A stretch of 64,000 bases of DNA from Chloroflexota bacterium (GCA_016191845.1 JACPVF010000007.1:620001-684000), one strand, 5' to 3'; shown: positions 31,428 to 40,218, counted from the stretch's first letter. Numbers and translations: made by a program. The notes: generated by a model from the sequence alone, not told the origin.

Positions 31428-32882
31428 ATGTCACAGTACATCAACCCCAGTGATCTCACCACCATCCTGCCCGCCATCGTGCTGACGGTCTGGGCCTGCG
31501 CGCTTCTGGTGGCGGACCTCTTCATCCCGCACGAGCGCAAAGGCTGGACGGCCGTGCTGGCCGCCCTCGGCCTGGTAGTGTCCCTCGACATCACGCTGAT
31601 ACAGGCCGGCGGAACGAGCACCGGCTTCAAAGGCATGGTGACCCTCGACGGATTCTCGACCTTCCTCAACGCCCTGTTGCTGGTCAGCGGCCTGTTCGGT
31701 GTGGCCCTGGCCTATGGCTACGTCCGCCGCATGGGCCTGGAGCGTGGCGAGTACTACACCCTGCTGCTCTTCAGCGTGGTCGGCATGATGCTCATGGTCC
31801 AGGCCTCCGACCTGATCGTGGTGTTCATCGCCCTCGAACTGCTCTCCATCCCGCTCTACGTGCTGGCCGCCCTCAACGTGCGCCAGATCGAATCCGAAGA
31901 GGCGGGCCTCAAATACTTCCTGCTCGGTTCGTTCTCGACCGGGTTCCTCGTCTACGGCATCGCACTGATCTTCGGCGCGACAGGCAGCACCTCCTACAGC
32001 GGGATCGTGACCGCCGCCTCGGCCGGGACCTCAAGCCTGCTCCTGACCATCGGCGCGGCCCTGCTCCTGGTGGGCTTCGGTTTCAAGGTGGCCGCCGTGC
32101 CCTTCCACATGTGGACCCCCGACGTGTACCAGGGCGCGCCCACTTCGGTGACGGCCTTCATGTCCTCGGGCGCCAAGATCGCGGGTTTCGCCGCGCTGCT
32201 GCGCGTCTTTGCGCTGGCCTTCCCCACCCTCACCGCCGACCTGACGCCCATCCTCGCGGCCCTCGCGGCGCTGACCATGATCGGCGGCAACCTGATCGCC
32301 GTCTCGCAGACCAACATCAAGCGCCTGCTGGCCTACTCCAGCATCGCGCATGCGGGCTACATCCTGATGGCCTTTGTGCCTTACGGCAACCCGCAGGTCA
32401 TGCCCGTCTCGGTGGCGGCGGGATTGTTCTACCTCGTGGCCTATGCCGTGACCAACTTCGGCGCATGGGGTGTGGTCATCGCGCTGGAGAAACAGGGCGG
32501 CAAGGGACTCGAGATCAGCGACTACGCGGGCCTGTTCTGGAAGAACCGTCCGCTGGCGCTGGCAATGACCGTCTTCATGCTCTCGCTGATCGGCTTCCCG
32601 CCCACCATCGGCATGGTCGGCAAGTTCTACCTCTTCCGCGCCGTGATCGACGGCGGCTTCGTCTGGCTGGCCATCGTGGGCGTGGTGACCTCGCTCATCT
32701 CCGCGTACTACTATCTGCGCGTGGTGGTGAACATGTTCATGCAGGAAGGCGAACCGCAGACCGGCAGCGAATTCTGGGTGAACTTCACCTGGGGCCTGAC
32801 GGCCCTGATGACCATCATCATCAGCTTTGTGCCGCAGCCCTTGTTTGCCTGGGCCAGCAGCGCAGTACTAAGGCTGTTCTAA
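31428..32882 (+). CDS. nuoN: NADH-quinone oxidoreductase subunit N
   Basis: 484-residue third proton pump. FIALELLSIPLYVLAALN, VPFHMWTPDVYQGAPTSVTA and RLLAYSSIAHAGYILM are typical. ATG 31428 is chosen because TTGGAG (31416-31421) serves as its ribosome site; a TTG at 31416 is part of that site. Last gene of the operon, followed by a strong terminator. Confidence 0.95.
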   Translation: MSQYINPSDLTTILPAIVLTVWACALLVADLFIPHERKGWTAVLAALGLVVSLDITLIQAGGTSTGFKGMVTLDGFSTFLNALLLVSGLFGVALAYGYVRRMGLERGEYYTLLLFSVVGMMLMVQASDLIVVFIALELLSIPLYVLAALNVRQIESEEAGLKYFLLGSFSTGFLVYGIALIFGATGSTSYSGIVTAASAGTSSLLLTIGAALLLVGFGFKVAAVPFHMWTPDVYQGAPTSVTAFMSSGAKIAGFAALLRVFALAFPTLTADLTPILAALAALTMIGGNLIAVSQTNIKRLLAYSSIAHAGYILMAFVPYGNPQVMPVSVAAGLFYLVAYAVTNFGAWGVVIALEKQGGKGLEISDYAGLFWKNRPLALAMTVFMLSLIGFPPTIGMVGKFYLFRAVIDGGFVWLAIVGVVTSLISAYYYLRVVVNMFMQEGEPQTGSEFWVNFTWGLTALMTIIISFVPQPLFAWASSAVLRLF

Positions 32883-32901
32883 ATTTCCGCGTATCAACTC
32901 T

Positions 32902-32932
32902 GGCCCCCGAAGCTTCGGGGGCCTTTCTTTTT
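32902..32932 (+). terminator. Terminator of the nuo operon
   Basis: A 22-nt perfect palindrome, GGCCCCCGAAG paired with CTTCGGGGGCC (32902-32923), followed by TTTCTTTTT. Confidence 0.92.
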
Positions 32933-32934
32933 GA

Positions 32935-32940
32935 TACAAT
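32935..32940 (+). promoter_or_regulatory. -10 box of the 32959 HAD gene
   Basis: TACAAT immediately after the nuo terminator T-tract, 18 nt before the ATG. AAAGGGA in the short leader is the ribosome site. Confidence 0.5.
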
Positions 32941-32958
32941 CGCGCGAGAAAGGGAACC

Positions 32959-33630
32959 ATGATTAAAGCATTGATCTTCGATTTCGACGGGCTGATCCTC
33001 GACACGGAAACGCCCGAGTTCCGCGCCTGGCAGGCCATCTACGGCGAGCACGGGGTGGAGATGCCCATCGAGCAGTGGGGCCGCATCATCGGCGGGTTCG
33101 GCCAGTCCCGCTTCGACGCGGCTGTCCATTTGGCGGAACTGACCTCGGGCGGGGCCGACGCCGCTTTGATGCGCGGCAGGCACAGGTCCACGAGCGATGA
33201 GTTGATCCGCTCCCAGCCGGTGCGGCCCGGGGTGCTGGACCTCCTGACCGAAGCCCGACTCCGCCGCATGGGGCTGGCCGTTGCTTCGAGTTCGCCCCAC
33301 GCCTGGGTGGACACACACCTCACGCGCCTCGGCCTGCTCGACCGTTTCGACCGCGTCATCTGCGCCGACGACGTGTCCGCTGGCCGCACCAAGCCGCACC
33401 CGGACCTGTTCCTCAAGGCGATGGAGGTCTTGGGCGTGCGCGCCGACGAGGCGGTGGCCTTCGAGGACTCGCCCAACGGCGTGAGGGCCGCGCGTGCGGC
33501 GGGACTCTTCGTGGTGGCCGTGCCCAACCCGATCACATCCATGCTGGCTTTCGAAGGCGAGAGCCTGCGCGTGGATTCGCTGGCCGACCTGCCCCTGGTG
33601 CGGCTTTTGGCGCGATTCGATATACAATAG
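32959..33630 (+). CDS. HAD-family phosphatase (phosphoglycolate/beta-phosphoglucomutase-like)
   Basis: 223 residues. The catalytic Asp pair is in FDFDGLILDTE (Asp8, Asp10). SSSPHAWV supplies the motif II Ser, KPHPDLF the motif III Lys, and FEDSPNGVRAA the motif IV acidic residues. The four-helix cap of subfamily I lies between motifs I and II. It hydrolyses a small phosphate ester or moves a phosphate; the substrate cannot be told. It is followed closely by a desaturase gene with its own likely promoter. Confidence 0.9.
   Translation: MIKALIFDFDGLILDTETPEFRAWQAIYGEHGVEMPIEQWGRIIGGFGQSRFDAAVHLAELTSGGADAALMRGRHRSTSDELIRSQPVRPGVLDLLTEARLRRMGLAVASSSPHAWVDTHLTRLGLLDRFDRVICADDVSAGRTKPHPDLFLKAMEVLGVRADEAVAFEDSPNGVRAARAAGLFVVAVPNPITSMLAFEGESLRVDSLADLPLVRLLARFDIQ
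33623..33628 (+). promoter_or_regulatory. -10 box of the desaturase gene
   Basis: TACAAT overlapping the HAD stop codon (TAG), 16 nt before the ATG at 33645. AAGGAGG (33634-33640) follows as a strong ribosome site. Confidence 0.45.
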
Positions 33631-33644
33631 AAAAGGAGGCAGTC

Positions 33645-34658
33645 ATGTCTACAGAAAAGATCCGCTGGCAGGGGATCACGGCAAAATATTCGTTTCCCGA
33701 TACCGGGCGCAGTCTCTGGCAGGTGATGAATTCGGTGGTCCCCTTCCTGGTGATGTGGTACCTGATGTACCGAGCGCTGGAAGTGGGCTACTGGCTGACC
33801 CTGATCCTGGCCGTGCCCGCGGCGGGCTTCATGGTGCGCATGTTCATCCTGTTCCATGATTGTTGCCATGGGTCGTTCTTAAAGACACAGAAGGCCAATG
33901 ACCGCATGGGCCTTCTGCTGGGCGTGCTGGTGTGGACTCCGTACTACGAGTGGAAGCACGACCACGCCATCCATCACGCCACAGCCGCTGACCTCGACCG
34001 TCGCGGTATCGGCGACGTGTACACGATGACCGTGGAGGAATATCTGGCCGCGCCGTGGTGGAAAAAGATTGGCTATCGCATCATGCGCAGCCCGATGATC
34101 CTGTTCACGATCGGGTCGTTCCTGGTCTTCACGGTGACACATCGTTTCTGGCGTCCTGGGGCTGGCAAGCGCGAACGCAGCAGCGTCATCTGGACCAACC
34201 TGACGCTGGCGGCGGTCATCGGCTGGTTGATGCTCAAGATCGGCTGGGCGGCCTTCCTGTTGGTGGAGATTCCCATCCTGTTGATCGCCTGCTCGGCGGG
34301 CGTGTGGCTGTTCTACGTGCAACACAACTTTGACCCCACCTACTGGGAACGCCACGAGAACTGGCAGTTCTTCCGCGCGGGCATGGACGGCAGTTCCTTT
34401 TACAAGCTGCCGAAAGTGCTGCAATGGTTCACGGGCAACATCGGCTACCATCACATCCATCATCTCAGCCCGAAGATCCCCAACTACAAACTGGAACAGT
34501 GCCATAACGAGAATCCCATCTTCCAGGTCGAGCCGCTGACCATCCGCAAGAGTCTCAAGTCGCTGTACTTCCGCTTATGGGACGAAAAGGAAAAGGCGCT
34601 GGTGGGTTGGAACGCGCTGAGAAAATACCGTGCACCCAACATGAAACTGGATATGTGA
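33645..34658 (+). CDS. Membrane fatty acid desaturase
   Basis: 337-residue di-iron membrane enzyme that places double bonds in acyl chains. The three His boxes are FHDCCH (71-75), KHDHAIHHA (about 107-115) and YHHIHHLSP (about 267-272). Hydrophobic pairs lie at about 30-65 and at about 150-215. It resembles omega-type acyl-lipid desaturases. It probably adjusts membrane fluidity, using an electron donor not encoded nearby. Confidence 0.9.
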   Translation: MSTEKIRWQGITAKYSFPDTGRSLWQVMNSVVPFLVMWYLMYRALEVGYWLTLILAVPAAGFMVRMFILFHDCCHGSFLKTQKANDRMGLLLGVLVWTPYYEWKHDHAIHHATAADLDRRGIGDVYTMTVEEYLAAPWWKKIGYRIMRSPMILFTIGSFLVFTVTHRFWRPGAGKRERSSVIWTNLTLAAVIGWLMLKIGWAAFLLVEIPILLIACSAGVWLFYVQHNFDPTYWERHENWQFFRAGMDGSSFYKLPKVLQWFTGNIGYHHIHHLSPKIPNYKLEQCHNENPIFQVEPLTIRKSLKSLYFRLWDEKEKALVGWNALRKYRAPNMKLDM

Positions 34659-34662
34659 GTAA

Positions 34663-34690
34663 AAAGAGACTGGCTTCCGCCAGTCTCTTT
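34663..34690. terminator. Terminator of the desaturase gene
   Basis: AAAGAGACTGGC and GCCAGTCTCTTT around TTCC form a perfect 12-bp stem. The A-rich left flank means it could also serve the convergent minus-strand gene. The next 75 bp to 34765 hold no clear signal. Confidence 0.88.
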
Positions 34691-34765
34691 ATTATGTCAT
34701 TGTGAGCCGCGCTTTTCCCAGGCACCGTCCGCCAGGGCAGGTGTGGTTGAGGACAACACGCCAAC

Positions 34766-35290
34766 CTACGTCGCAAACCCTTCGGGCATGGACGTGTGAT
34801 CCACATCGCAGCCGAACTTGTGGATATCCTCGGCGCGGTCGGGATACAGGGCGAGGAGATGCTCCCGCGTCCCGCCCTCGAACATGGAGTCGGTGAAGCC
34901 CGGGGCCAGCGTGCAGCCGAACAGCGAATAGCGTCCACCCGTCAGCATATGACCCGCCTGCCAGACGCCCGCAGGGATGACGAACTGGACCAATTGCCCT
35001 TGTGACGGGTCGCTGCCGAGGATGACGTCTTCGCTGGAACCGTCGGGGTGGAGCAGAATCAGCCGCAGCGGGTCGCCGCCGTAGAAATGCCAGACCTCAT
35101 CCGTGGTCAGGCGATGGAACAGAGACAGGCTGCGCGGTTCATCGCAGTACATGCCGATCATGGCCGTGCCTATCGGTCCGCCGCCTTCCACTTCCTGCGC
35201 CGAGCGATAAGTGCTGACGAACAAAGTCCCCTCCACGGGCAGGGACTGGAAATGGTAATGCTCGATCAAGGCTTTGACTTCGGGGTGCAT
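34766..35290 (-). CDS. DUF985-type cupin
   Basis: 174-residue single-domain cupin of the Cupin_5/DUF985 family: EGTLFVSTYRS, IGMYCDEPRSLSLFHRLTTD, DEVWHFYGGDPLRLILLHPD, PAGVWQAGHM, SLFGCTLAPGF. Full length for the family. The biochemical role is undefined. A TATAAC box on the minus strand (35307-35312) and AGGAG before the ATG make a plausible start region. Confidence 0.88.
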   Translation of the reverse strand: MHPEVKALIEHYHFQSLPVEGTLFVSTYRSAQEVEGGGPIGTAMIGMYCDEPRSLSLFHRLTTDEVWHFYGGDPLRLILLHPDGSSEDVILGSDPSQGQLVQFVIPAGVWQAGHMLTGGRYSLFGCTLAPGFTDSMFEGGTREHLLALYPDRAEDIHKFGCDVDHTSMPEGFAT

Positions 35291-35424
35291 GGTGCTCCTG
35301 TGGGCGGTTATATCTTATTGAGAATAACAAGTGATAGCTAGTAGATGGAAATGATGCTAAGCATTTAGAGAAAAGATTGTCTTTTTTGCTATAAGTCGCA
35401 ATAGCTTGTAAAGTCTCTTTGGAT
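35291..35424. other. AT-rich spacer
   Basis: Holds the minus-strand TATAAC (35307-35312) for the cupin gene. No gene or repeat seen in the rest. Confidence 0.4.
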
Positions 35425-36060
35425 TTATTTGAGAGTTGGGAAATCCAGACCAATTCTTGAGGCGATATTCCGAGCATATTCTAAAAAAGCTGTTTTATGC
35501 CTGCCGCCAAATTCCATTTCTAGAAATTCGTTGGCTCTTTCCGTTTCTCCTGTAGAAGCCAAAATAATTGCTATGATTAACTTCTTACGTTCCGAGAAAC
35601 TTTTTTGGCGCATCTCCTTTTCCCATGTGGTTATGAGTTTTTCACGAGAGCTAAATTGCCAAAAATATTGTTCACCATACTTTAACAGTAAATCCAATAT
35701 TTGGTTTTGAATTATTCTTTCATCTTCGGATAAATCCCACCAGAGATCCTCTTCGTTTTTTACTAAAGAACCAAGTCTTGTTCGTTCTTCGCAATCAGGT
35801 GAAGCGGCATATTTAGGAGCCGATTTTTCCCAAATCACTTCGTAAACCTCAGGAACAAAAACTCCAACTTCAATCGTGAATTTTCCTTGTAGAGTACTCC
35901 AATTTGGCCCCATCTGAAAATTTATAACGTGTACAATCCCATCCGGCTGAATACGATTGAATATCCTTTTCGATTTGCGATACTTCATGGACTGTAATTT
36001 AGGCCATATCAAATTTTCTATTGTGTCTAGCTTGTTTGATCTATTGCTTTTTGTGTTCAT
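35425..36060 (-). CDS. DUF4304-like protein
   Basis: 211 residues from the ATG at 36060. The N-terminal half (KSKRIFNRIQPDGIVHVINF, QMGPNWSTLQGKFTIEVGVF) resembles DUF4304 proteins: a short basic segment, then QxxxNW-type and GVYxPE-type strands (here GVFVPEVYE). The C-terminal half is helical. No catalytic motif was recognised. The gene is noticeably AT-rich with rare-looking codons, unlike its neighbours, so recent transfer is likely. A longer start at 36111 is rejected because a minus-strand TATAAT lies between the two ATGs. Confidence 0.75.
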   Translation of the reverse strand: MNTKSNRSNKLDTIENLIWPKLQSMKYRKSKRIFNRIQPDGIVHVINFQMGPNWSTLQGKFTIEVGVFVPEVYEVIWEKSAPKYAASPDCEERTRLGSLVKNEEDLWWDLSEDERIIQNQILDLLLKYGEQYFWQFSSREKLITTWEKEMRQKSFSERKKLIIAIILASTGETERANEFLEMEFGGRHKTAFLEYARNIASRIGLDFPTLK

Positions 36061-36093
36061 GTGCTTTTTTGATGGATAATAAAAGGTGACTGA

Positions 36094-36099
36094 CCAATT
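36094..36099 (-). promoter_or_regulatory. -10 box of the DUF4304-like gene
   Basis: On the minus strand a TATAAT follows GCAGGCC, some 35-40 nt before ATG 36060. It decides the start codon of the gene. The exact edge may be off by a few bases. Confidence 0.45.
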
Positions 36100-36150
36100 A
36101 TAGGCCTGCATGAATAAAATGTACCCAAAATTGACCCAAGCATTATTTGC

Positions 36151-36828
36151 TTATTCCAGAAGCCGTGTGCGGATGACAGCCAGATCATCCTGGCTGGCTC
36201 CGCCCATGATGAGATAGCTGTCAACATCCAATCCCTTCAGGGTGTTGTGCAGGACATCTCGAACGGATAGATTTCTCTTTGCCAGGAGTTCATCGCGCTC
36301 CGGGTCGGGACTGAGTTCGTAATCTGTGATGATGTTATCTGATACGACTCCAGCGAGGGCCAGGAGTAACAGAGAAATGATGCCGGTACGGTCATGTCCA
36401 CGGATGCAATGGAACAGGACACCGCCTGGTTGGGCCTGTGCAATGGCAGAAAGGGCCGCTGCATGTCGCTTTGGCCAACGCTGAAGGGCATCCTTGTAAT
36501 AGAGCGGAGTCCCCCAAAGTTCAGTGACTGCCCATTTCTGCACGAAATCCTCGTCGGTGACGTCTTCTATGGCAACTTGTATGATCTCGATGTCTGAATA
36601 AGGTGACGTTACATCGAGTTCGCTCTCTTCCATGCCGTGTGTGCGCAACGAGACGATCGTGCGAATCCCATAAGAATATAACGCGGACCACCCTGCCTCG
36701 GTCAGCCTGGCAGGAGTATCCGAACGGACCATGGCTCCCCATCGAGTCGTTCGACCGTCTGAGGTGCTCAGCCCGCCGAGATCGCGAACGTTCCGGCAGC
36801 CATCCCAAACGAGGATGCGCTCATTCAT
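36151..36828 (-). CDS. Tyrosine/dual-specificity protein phosphatase family
   Basis: 225 residues. NVRDLGGLSTSDG at the N-terminus and the P-loop HCIRGHDRTG (Cys141, Arg147, C-x5-R) identify the Y_phosphatase3/cysteine phosphatase family. His145 replaces the Lys usual in the GKDRTG form. It may act on phosphotyrosine or on phosphoinositide-like small molecules. It begins 10 bp after the DinB-like gene on the same strand, so the two are probably co-transcribed. Confidence 0.88.
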   Translation of the reverse strand: MNERILVWDGCRNVRDLGGLSTSDGRTTRWGAMVRSDTPARLTEAGWSALYSYGIRTIVSLRTHGMEESELDVTSPYSDIEIIQVAIEDVTDEDFVQKWAVTELWGTPLYYKDALQRWPKRHAAALSAIAQAQPGGVLFHCIRGHDRTGIISLLLLALAGVVSDNIITDYELSPDPERDELLAKRNLSVRDVLHNTLKGLDVDSYLIMGGASQDDLAVIRTRLLE

Positions 36829-36838
36829 GGATCGACTT

Positions 36839-37357
36839 TCATGCAGCAGGCCATTCTTGTCCGCTTTGCTGGATGAAGTGCCCGATGATATCGAGCGTGG
36901 GCAGAGGGTAGCCCAACTCGGTCAGCACGATGGACAGTTCTCCGCGATGATGGGTGGAGTGGATCATGGCCTGGGTTAGCATCTGCCAGATGGGGAAGAC
37001 CAACTGTCGGCCTCGAATCTGCATTTGAACGGGGCGGGTCAGGTTGGCGTCGGACAGTGCGCGGAGGAAATCCACCTGCTGTTGTTCGAGTTCATCCCAC
37101 GTGCGGCGGATACTCGGCAGGTTGGGCAGCCCCGCTTCCTCGACCAGGATGGGCAATCCCTGACATAGACTCAGGAAGTAGGCTTCACATTCCAGCATGT
37201 GTGCCAGGATGCCGCGCACCGAGTCGTGACTGGGGCTGCTCTTGCGGGTGAATTCGTCAGCCGTCAGTTTTTCGGCGGTGTCGAGCACCAGGCGGTTGGC
37301 ATAGGCATTGTAGGCATATAAGGCTAGCAGGCCATCGCGGTTCATTGCTTCAGACAT
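36839..37357 (-). CDS. DinB-family four-helix protein
   Basis: 172 residues. The DinB/YfiT fold is seen in YNAYANRLVLDTAEKL, ILAHMLECEAYFL and MIHSTHHRGELSIVL; the His residues in the last two form the metal site. These proteins are often thiol-dependent transferases or hydrolases, but none can be assigned. AGAGGA precedes the ATG. First gene of a pair with the phosphatase. Confidence 0.88.
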   Translation of the reverse strand: MSEAMNRDGLLALYAYNAYANRLVLDTAEKLTADEFTRKSSPSHDSVRGILAHMLECEAYFLSLCQGLPILVEEAGLPNLPSIRRTWDELEQQQVDFLRALSDANLTRPVQMQIRGRQLVFPIWQMLTQAMIHSTHHRGELSIVLTELGYPLPTLDIIGHFIQQSGQEWPAA

Positions 37358-37380
37358 GAGATCCTCTTTTTGGTTTGCGC

Positions 37381-38400
37381 TCAGTTCGCGCTAACAGCCT
37401 TCAATACCCGCAGGGCGCGCAGCGTGACCCATTTGCTGGGCTGCTTCTTTGCGCCAAAATCGACCCAGGTCTTGCCTGCGTAATCATACTCCAACGGCCA
37501 GCGGCCGTCGGCGCCCTGCTTTTCGCGGATGAGCGTCAAGGCGTGCGCCAGACGCGGGTCGGAGCCATGGCCGAGCGTCACCAGGGCCTCGACAAGCTGC
37601 AGCAGGTCGGTGACGTAGAAGACGGGGAAGCCGAACTTCCACCAGTTGCCGCTGGGTTTGGCGCTGTATCCGCTGGGATAGGTCGCTTCGGCGGGATCGA
37701 TGCTGAGGAAGAAATCCACGCCCTGTTGGATGGCGTGCTCGATGAGCGGGGTGCGGCGTTCTCTGGGCCATCTGCCCAACGCCAGCAGGACCTTGACCCC
37801 GCCCCAGGCGCACGGCAGCTTGTTGTTGGCGCCGCATGCGAACAGCGGACCACACTTCCCCGCATAATAGCGCACCGCCGCCGAGCGGTCTTCCATTGGA
37901 GCGATGCCTTCGCCCGTGACGCTGCGCGCCATCCACTCGAAGGCGGGTTCCAGTCGACTGGCGTCGTATCCAAGCTCGAGCAGGGCCCAGGCCAGGTTGC
38001 CTTGCAGACAATCGACCGTGCCCGAGGGGCCACTGCCACTCGTGAATTGTCCGCCTGGCAGGAGGGCATGCTCCACGAGATAGTCGCAGGCGCGGGCAAT
38101 GCGTTTGTCCTCGGTGACCGAAGCTCCCAGTTGCGCCAGCAGGATGACCGACCAGACCGTCGAGCGATACTTGGGGTTGTAGCCCGCCCCAGGCTCGACC
38201 CAGTATCCTTCTTTCTGCATGTTGTCCAGGATTTTGGCGATGGGCCCCTTTGTGTGCGCGGATTTGCGGGCGGCGCGCAGCTCGGCATCCTCGGGCGGAC
38301 GGTCGAGCAGATCGCGCAAAGCCAGATAACGGACCTCGGGCGTGCTGGTCTCCAGCAGCCAGGCAAGCGCATCCCCCTTGAGTTGAGTCTGCCAGTCCAT
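37381..38400 (-). CDS. Terpene-cyclase-fold (alpha-toroid) protein
   Basis: 339 residues of repeated helical hairpins ending in phrases such as YRSTVWSVILLAQLG, DCLQGNLAWALLELGYD, PCAWGGVKVLLALGRWP, PVFYVTDLLQLVEALVTLG and REKQGADGRWPLEYDY. The QxxDGRW-type repeat is the QW motif of squalene-hopene-cyclase and prenyltransferase folds. No DxDD or DDxxD motif is seen, so cyclase activity is doubtful. Similar proteins in this phylum have been labelled nitrogen-fixation proteins without basis. The ATG at 38400 has GAGGAGG upstream; six codons of extension are rejected. Confidence 0.75.
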   Translation of the reverse strand: MDWQTQLKGDALAWLLETSTPEVRYLALRDLLDRPPEDAELRAARKSAHTKGPIAKILDNMQKEGYWVEPGAGYNPKYRSTVWSVILLAQLGASVTEDKRIARACDYLVEHALLPGGQFTSGSGPSGTVDCLQGNLAWALLELGYDASRLEPAFEWMARSVTGEGIAPMEDRSAAVRYYAGKCGPLFACGANNKLPCAWGGVKVLLALGRWPRERRTPLIEHAIQQGVDFFLSIDPAEATYPSGYSAKPSGNWWKFGFPVFYVTDLLQLVEALVTLGHGSDPRLAHALTLIREKQGADGRWPLEYDYAGKTWVDFGAKKQPSKWVTLRALRVLKAVSAN

Positions 38401-38433
38401 GACAACCTCCTCGTTCAATGGCTGAACGAAAGA

Positions 38434-39114
38434 TCAAGCGGAGATCAATTGCAATTGTTCCACACGCACATCAGGAGAGAACAGGCGAACATAACCAAGG
38501 ATGGTTTGCAACTCGGCCTGGACCGTCTCTGCCGAAACGCCGACGGGTGCGTAGGTCACATATAAAACGCGCGTGGTGGCGGGTGAAATGGGCGAGCGAT
38601 TGTCCTGCCCGTAGAGGATGGTACAGCTTATGCTGTCTACATCGCGCATGACCATGTCCCCCGCGCGGATGGGTTTGGTCTCGCCGTTCAATTGCGTGAT
38701 CGTGTCGCCTTCGCGCGAGACGTCGATCGAGACGGGTCCGTGCAGTCTATCCACATCATGCCCCGCGGTGAGGACACAGGTCTCGACCTCGGCGATGAAG
38801 TTGGCATCCACCAGCGGCGAGACCTCGGGCAGGTTCCTGCCCTTGAGCACGATCGACTCGACTTGAAGCTGGACGTGATAAGTCTTGTTGAAGCGCTTGT
38901 AATACTGTTCATAAGCCGCCATGACAGGCAGAGCCAGAAAATCCTGCCGCGTAAAACCTTTGTAACGCTCCCTCAAAAGAGCCTCCACCTCGCGCTTGCG
39001 CTGATTTAGCTCGGGAGAGGGACGCGCGTTGTCCACGCCCGAAAGTTCCAGCAAACCGATGATCGCCCCTGAGTGAGTATTTCGCCATTCGTCGCTGACA
39101 GAGATAGTAAGCAT
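38434..39114 (-). CDS. B3/B4 tRNA-binding-domain protein
   Basis: 226-residue stand-alone version of the B3/B4 domain found in phenylalanyl-tRNA synthetase beta: YKGFTRQDFLALPVMAAYEQ, YYKRFNKTYHVQLQVES, NLPEVSPLVDANFIAEVET, HDVDRLHGPVSIDVSREGD, RDVDSISCTILYGQDNRS. Free-standing copies are thought to edit mischarged tRNA or bind amino acids. Full length for the family. Confidence 0.87.
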   Translation of the reverse strand: MLTISVSDEWRNTHSGAIIGLLELSGVDNARPSPELNQRKREVEALLRERYKGFTRQDFLALPVMAAYEQYYKRFNKTYHVQLQVESIVLKGRNLPEVSPLVDANFIAEVETCVLTAGHDVDRLHGPVSIDVSREGDTITQLNGETKPIRAGDMVMRDVDSISCTILYGQDNRSPISPATTRVLYVTYAPVGVSAETVQAELQTILGYVRLFSPDVRVEQLQLISA

Positions 39115-39134
39115 AAAAAATACCTCTCACTGTG

Positions 39135-39213
39135 TCGTCCTGAGCGAGCGCTTTTTGCGAGCGAAGGACCTCTACTGCGACGAGCGAGATCCTTCGCTGC
39201 GCTCAGGATGACA
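39135..39213. repeat. Dispersed inverted/direct repeat (CCTGAGCG-GCGAAGGA family)
   Basis: GTCCTGAGCGAGCG near 39137 and GCGAAGGACCTC near 39159 form one half. GAGATCCTTCGCTGCGCTC and AGGATGAC (about 39185-39212) form the other half in the reverse sense. It resembles miniature mobile repeats common in this phylum. It fills most of the gap between the B3/B4 and luciferase-like genes. Confidence 0.65.
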
Positions 39214-39222
39214 TGAGTGTGA

Positions 39223-40218
39223 TTACTTTTTCAACAACGGCATCAACAGCCGTGCATATTCGTCCAGGCAGGTCGAGTCGCCGTCCAATGGCTGGAAGAT
39301 GACCGTGTCTGCGCCCGCATCGAACAATTTGTGGATGTTGGCTGATGCCTGTGCAGGCGTGCCCGAAGCGGAGAAGGCATCCAGCCACTCGTCAGGAATG
39401 CTGCGCGCGATATCGTCCATGTCCTGTTTCTGCATCAAGGCCTCGACCTCGCGCATGATGCCCTGCGCCTCGACCTGAACATCCGCCCACGGCAGACGCC
39501 TGGCCAGCGCCTGACGCGCCGCATTCCGCGCGGACTCGCCATCCTTGTTGACCTTCACGTCGAAGTAGACCGCCACGCGATTCTCGGTGCGGCCTGCCTC
39601 AGCCATGCCCGCGCGGATGTGCTCACAGGACCAACTCACGTAAGCAGGTGAGGACATGCCCGTCAGGATCGTGCCTTCGCCCATGCGGCCCGCCAGTCGC
39701 AGCGATTTCTCGCGCATTGCGCCAAGATAAAGCGGTGGCACGTAGTCAGGCGTCAACTGCATCTGAACCTGTTCCAGATGGACCTCAAGTCCGTGCATAT
39801 TGACCATCTCGCCACCCAGCAACTGGCGCACGGAGGTCACGGTTTCTTCCAATGTTTTCAGCGAAGACCTGGATTTGGGTGCCGCACCAATCTGGTCCAT
39901 CCACGGGCCCACGCCGTGACCGAAGCCAGGCAGGATGCGCTGCGGAAAGGCACGTGCCAGGGTGGTGATCTCCATCGCGGCGAACAGCGGGTGATAGACG
40001 GTGGCAGGCAGCAATCCAATGCCCACCTTGAACGTTCGTGTGGCGGATAGCGCAATGCTGGCCGAGGTCAGCGCACCTGGCAGGAAACAATCGTCCCACA
40101 GCCACAGTTCATCGAAGCCAGCCGCTTCGGCGCGACGGGCATAATCCGCCAGGGACTCGGGTGGAAAGCGCGGGTGGAAGATCACTCCCAACGCGGGAGA
40201 TGGGCGGGTGTGAGGCAT
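39223..40218 (-). CDS. Luciferase-like flavin-dependent oxidoreductase (LLM class)
   Basis: 331 residues of the bacterial luciferase/F420-reductase TIM barrel: YARRAEAAGFDELWLWDDCF, LSATRTFKVGIGLLPATVYH, RILPGFGHGVGPWM, PLYLGAMREKSLRLAGRMGE, GTPAQASANIHKLFDAGADT. It uses reduced flavin or F420; the cofactor cannot be decided, and the substrate is unknown. Upstream (40219-40328) is an AT-rich spacer with no further signal. Confidence 0.88.
   Translation of the reverse strand: MPHTRPSPALGVIFHPRFPPESLADYARRAEAAGFDELWLWDDCFLPGALTSASIALSATRTFKVGIGLLPATVYHPLFAAMEITTLARAFPQRILPGFGHGVGPWMDQIGAAPKSRSSLKTLEETVTSVRQLLGGEMVNMHGLEVHLEQVQMQLTPDYVPPLYLGAMREKSLRLAGRMGEGTILTGMSSPAYVSWSCEHIRAGMAEAGRTENRVAVYFDVKVNKDGESARNAARQALARRLPWADVQVEAQGIMREVEALMQKQDMDDIARSIPDEWLDAFSASGTPAQASANIHKLFDAGADTVIFQPLDGDSTCLDEYARLLMPLLKK

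Noticed and set aside
34692-34765. Possible small RNA or tRNA in the gap after the desaturase terminator
   Set aside because: Too short for a tRNA and no cloverleaf or promoter could be seen.
37381-38400. Nitrogenase-related protein
   Set aside because: No P-loop or Fe-S cysteines of NifH; the repeats are those of an alpha-toroid fold.
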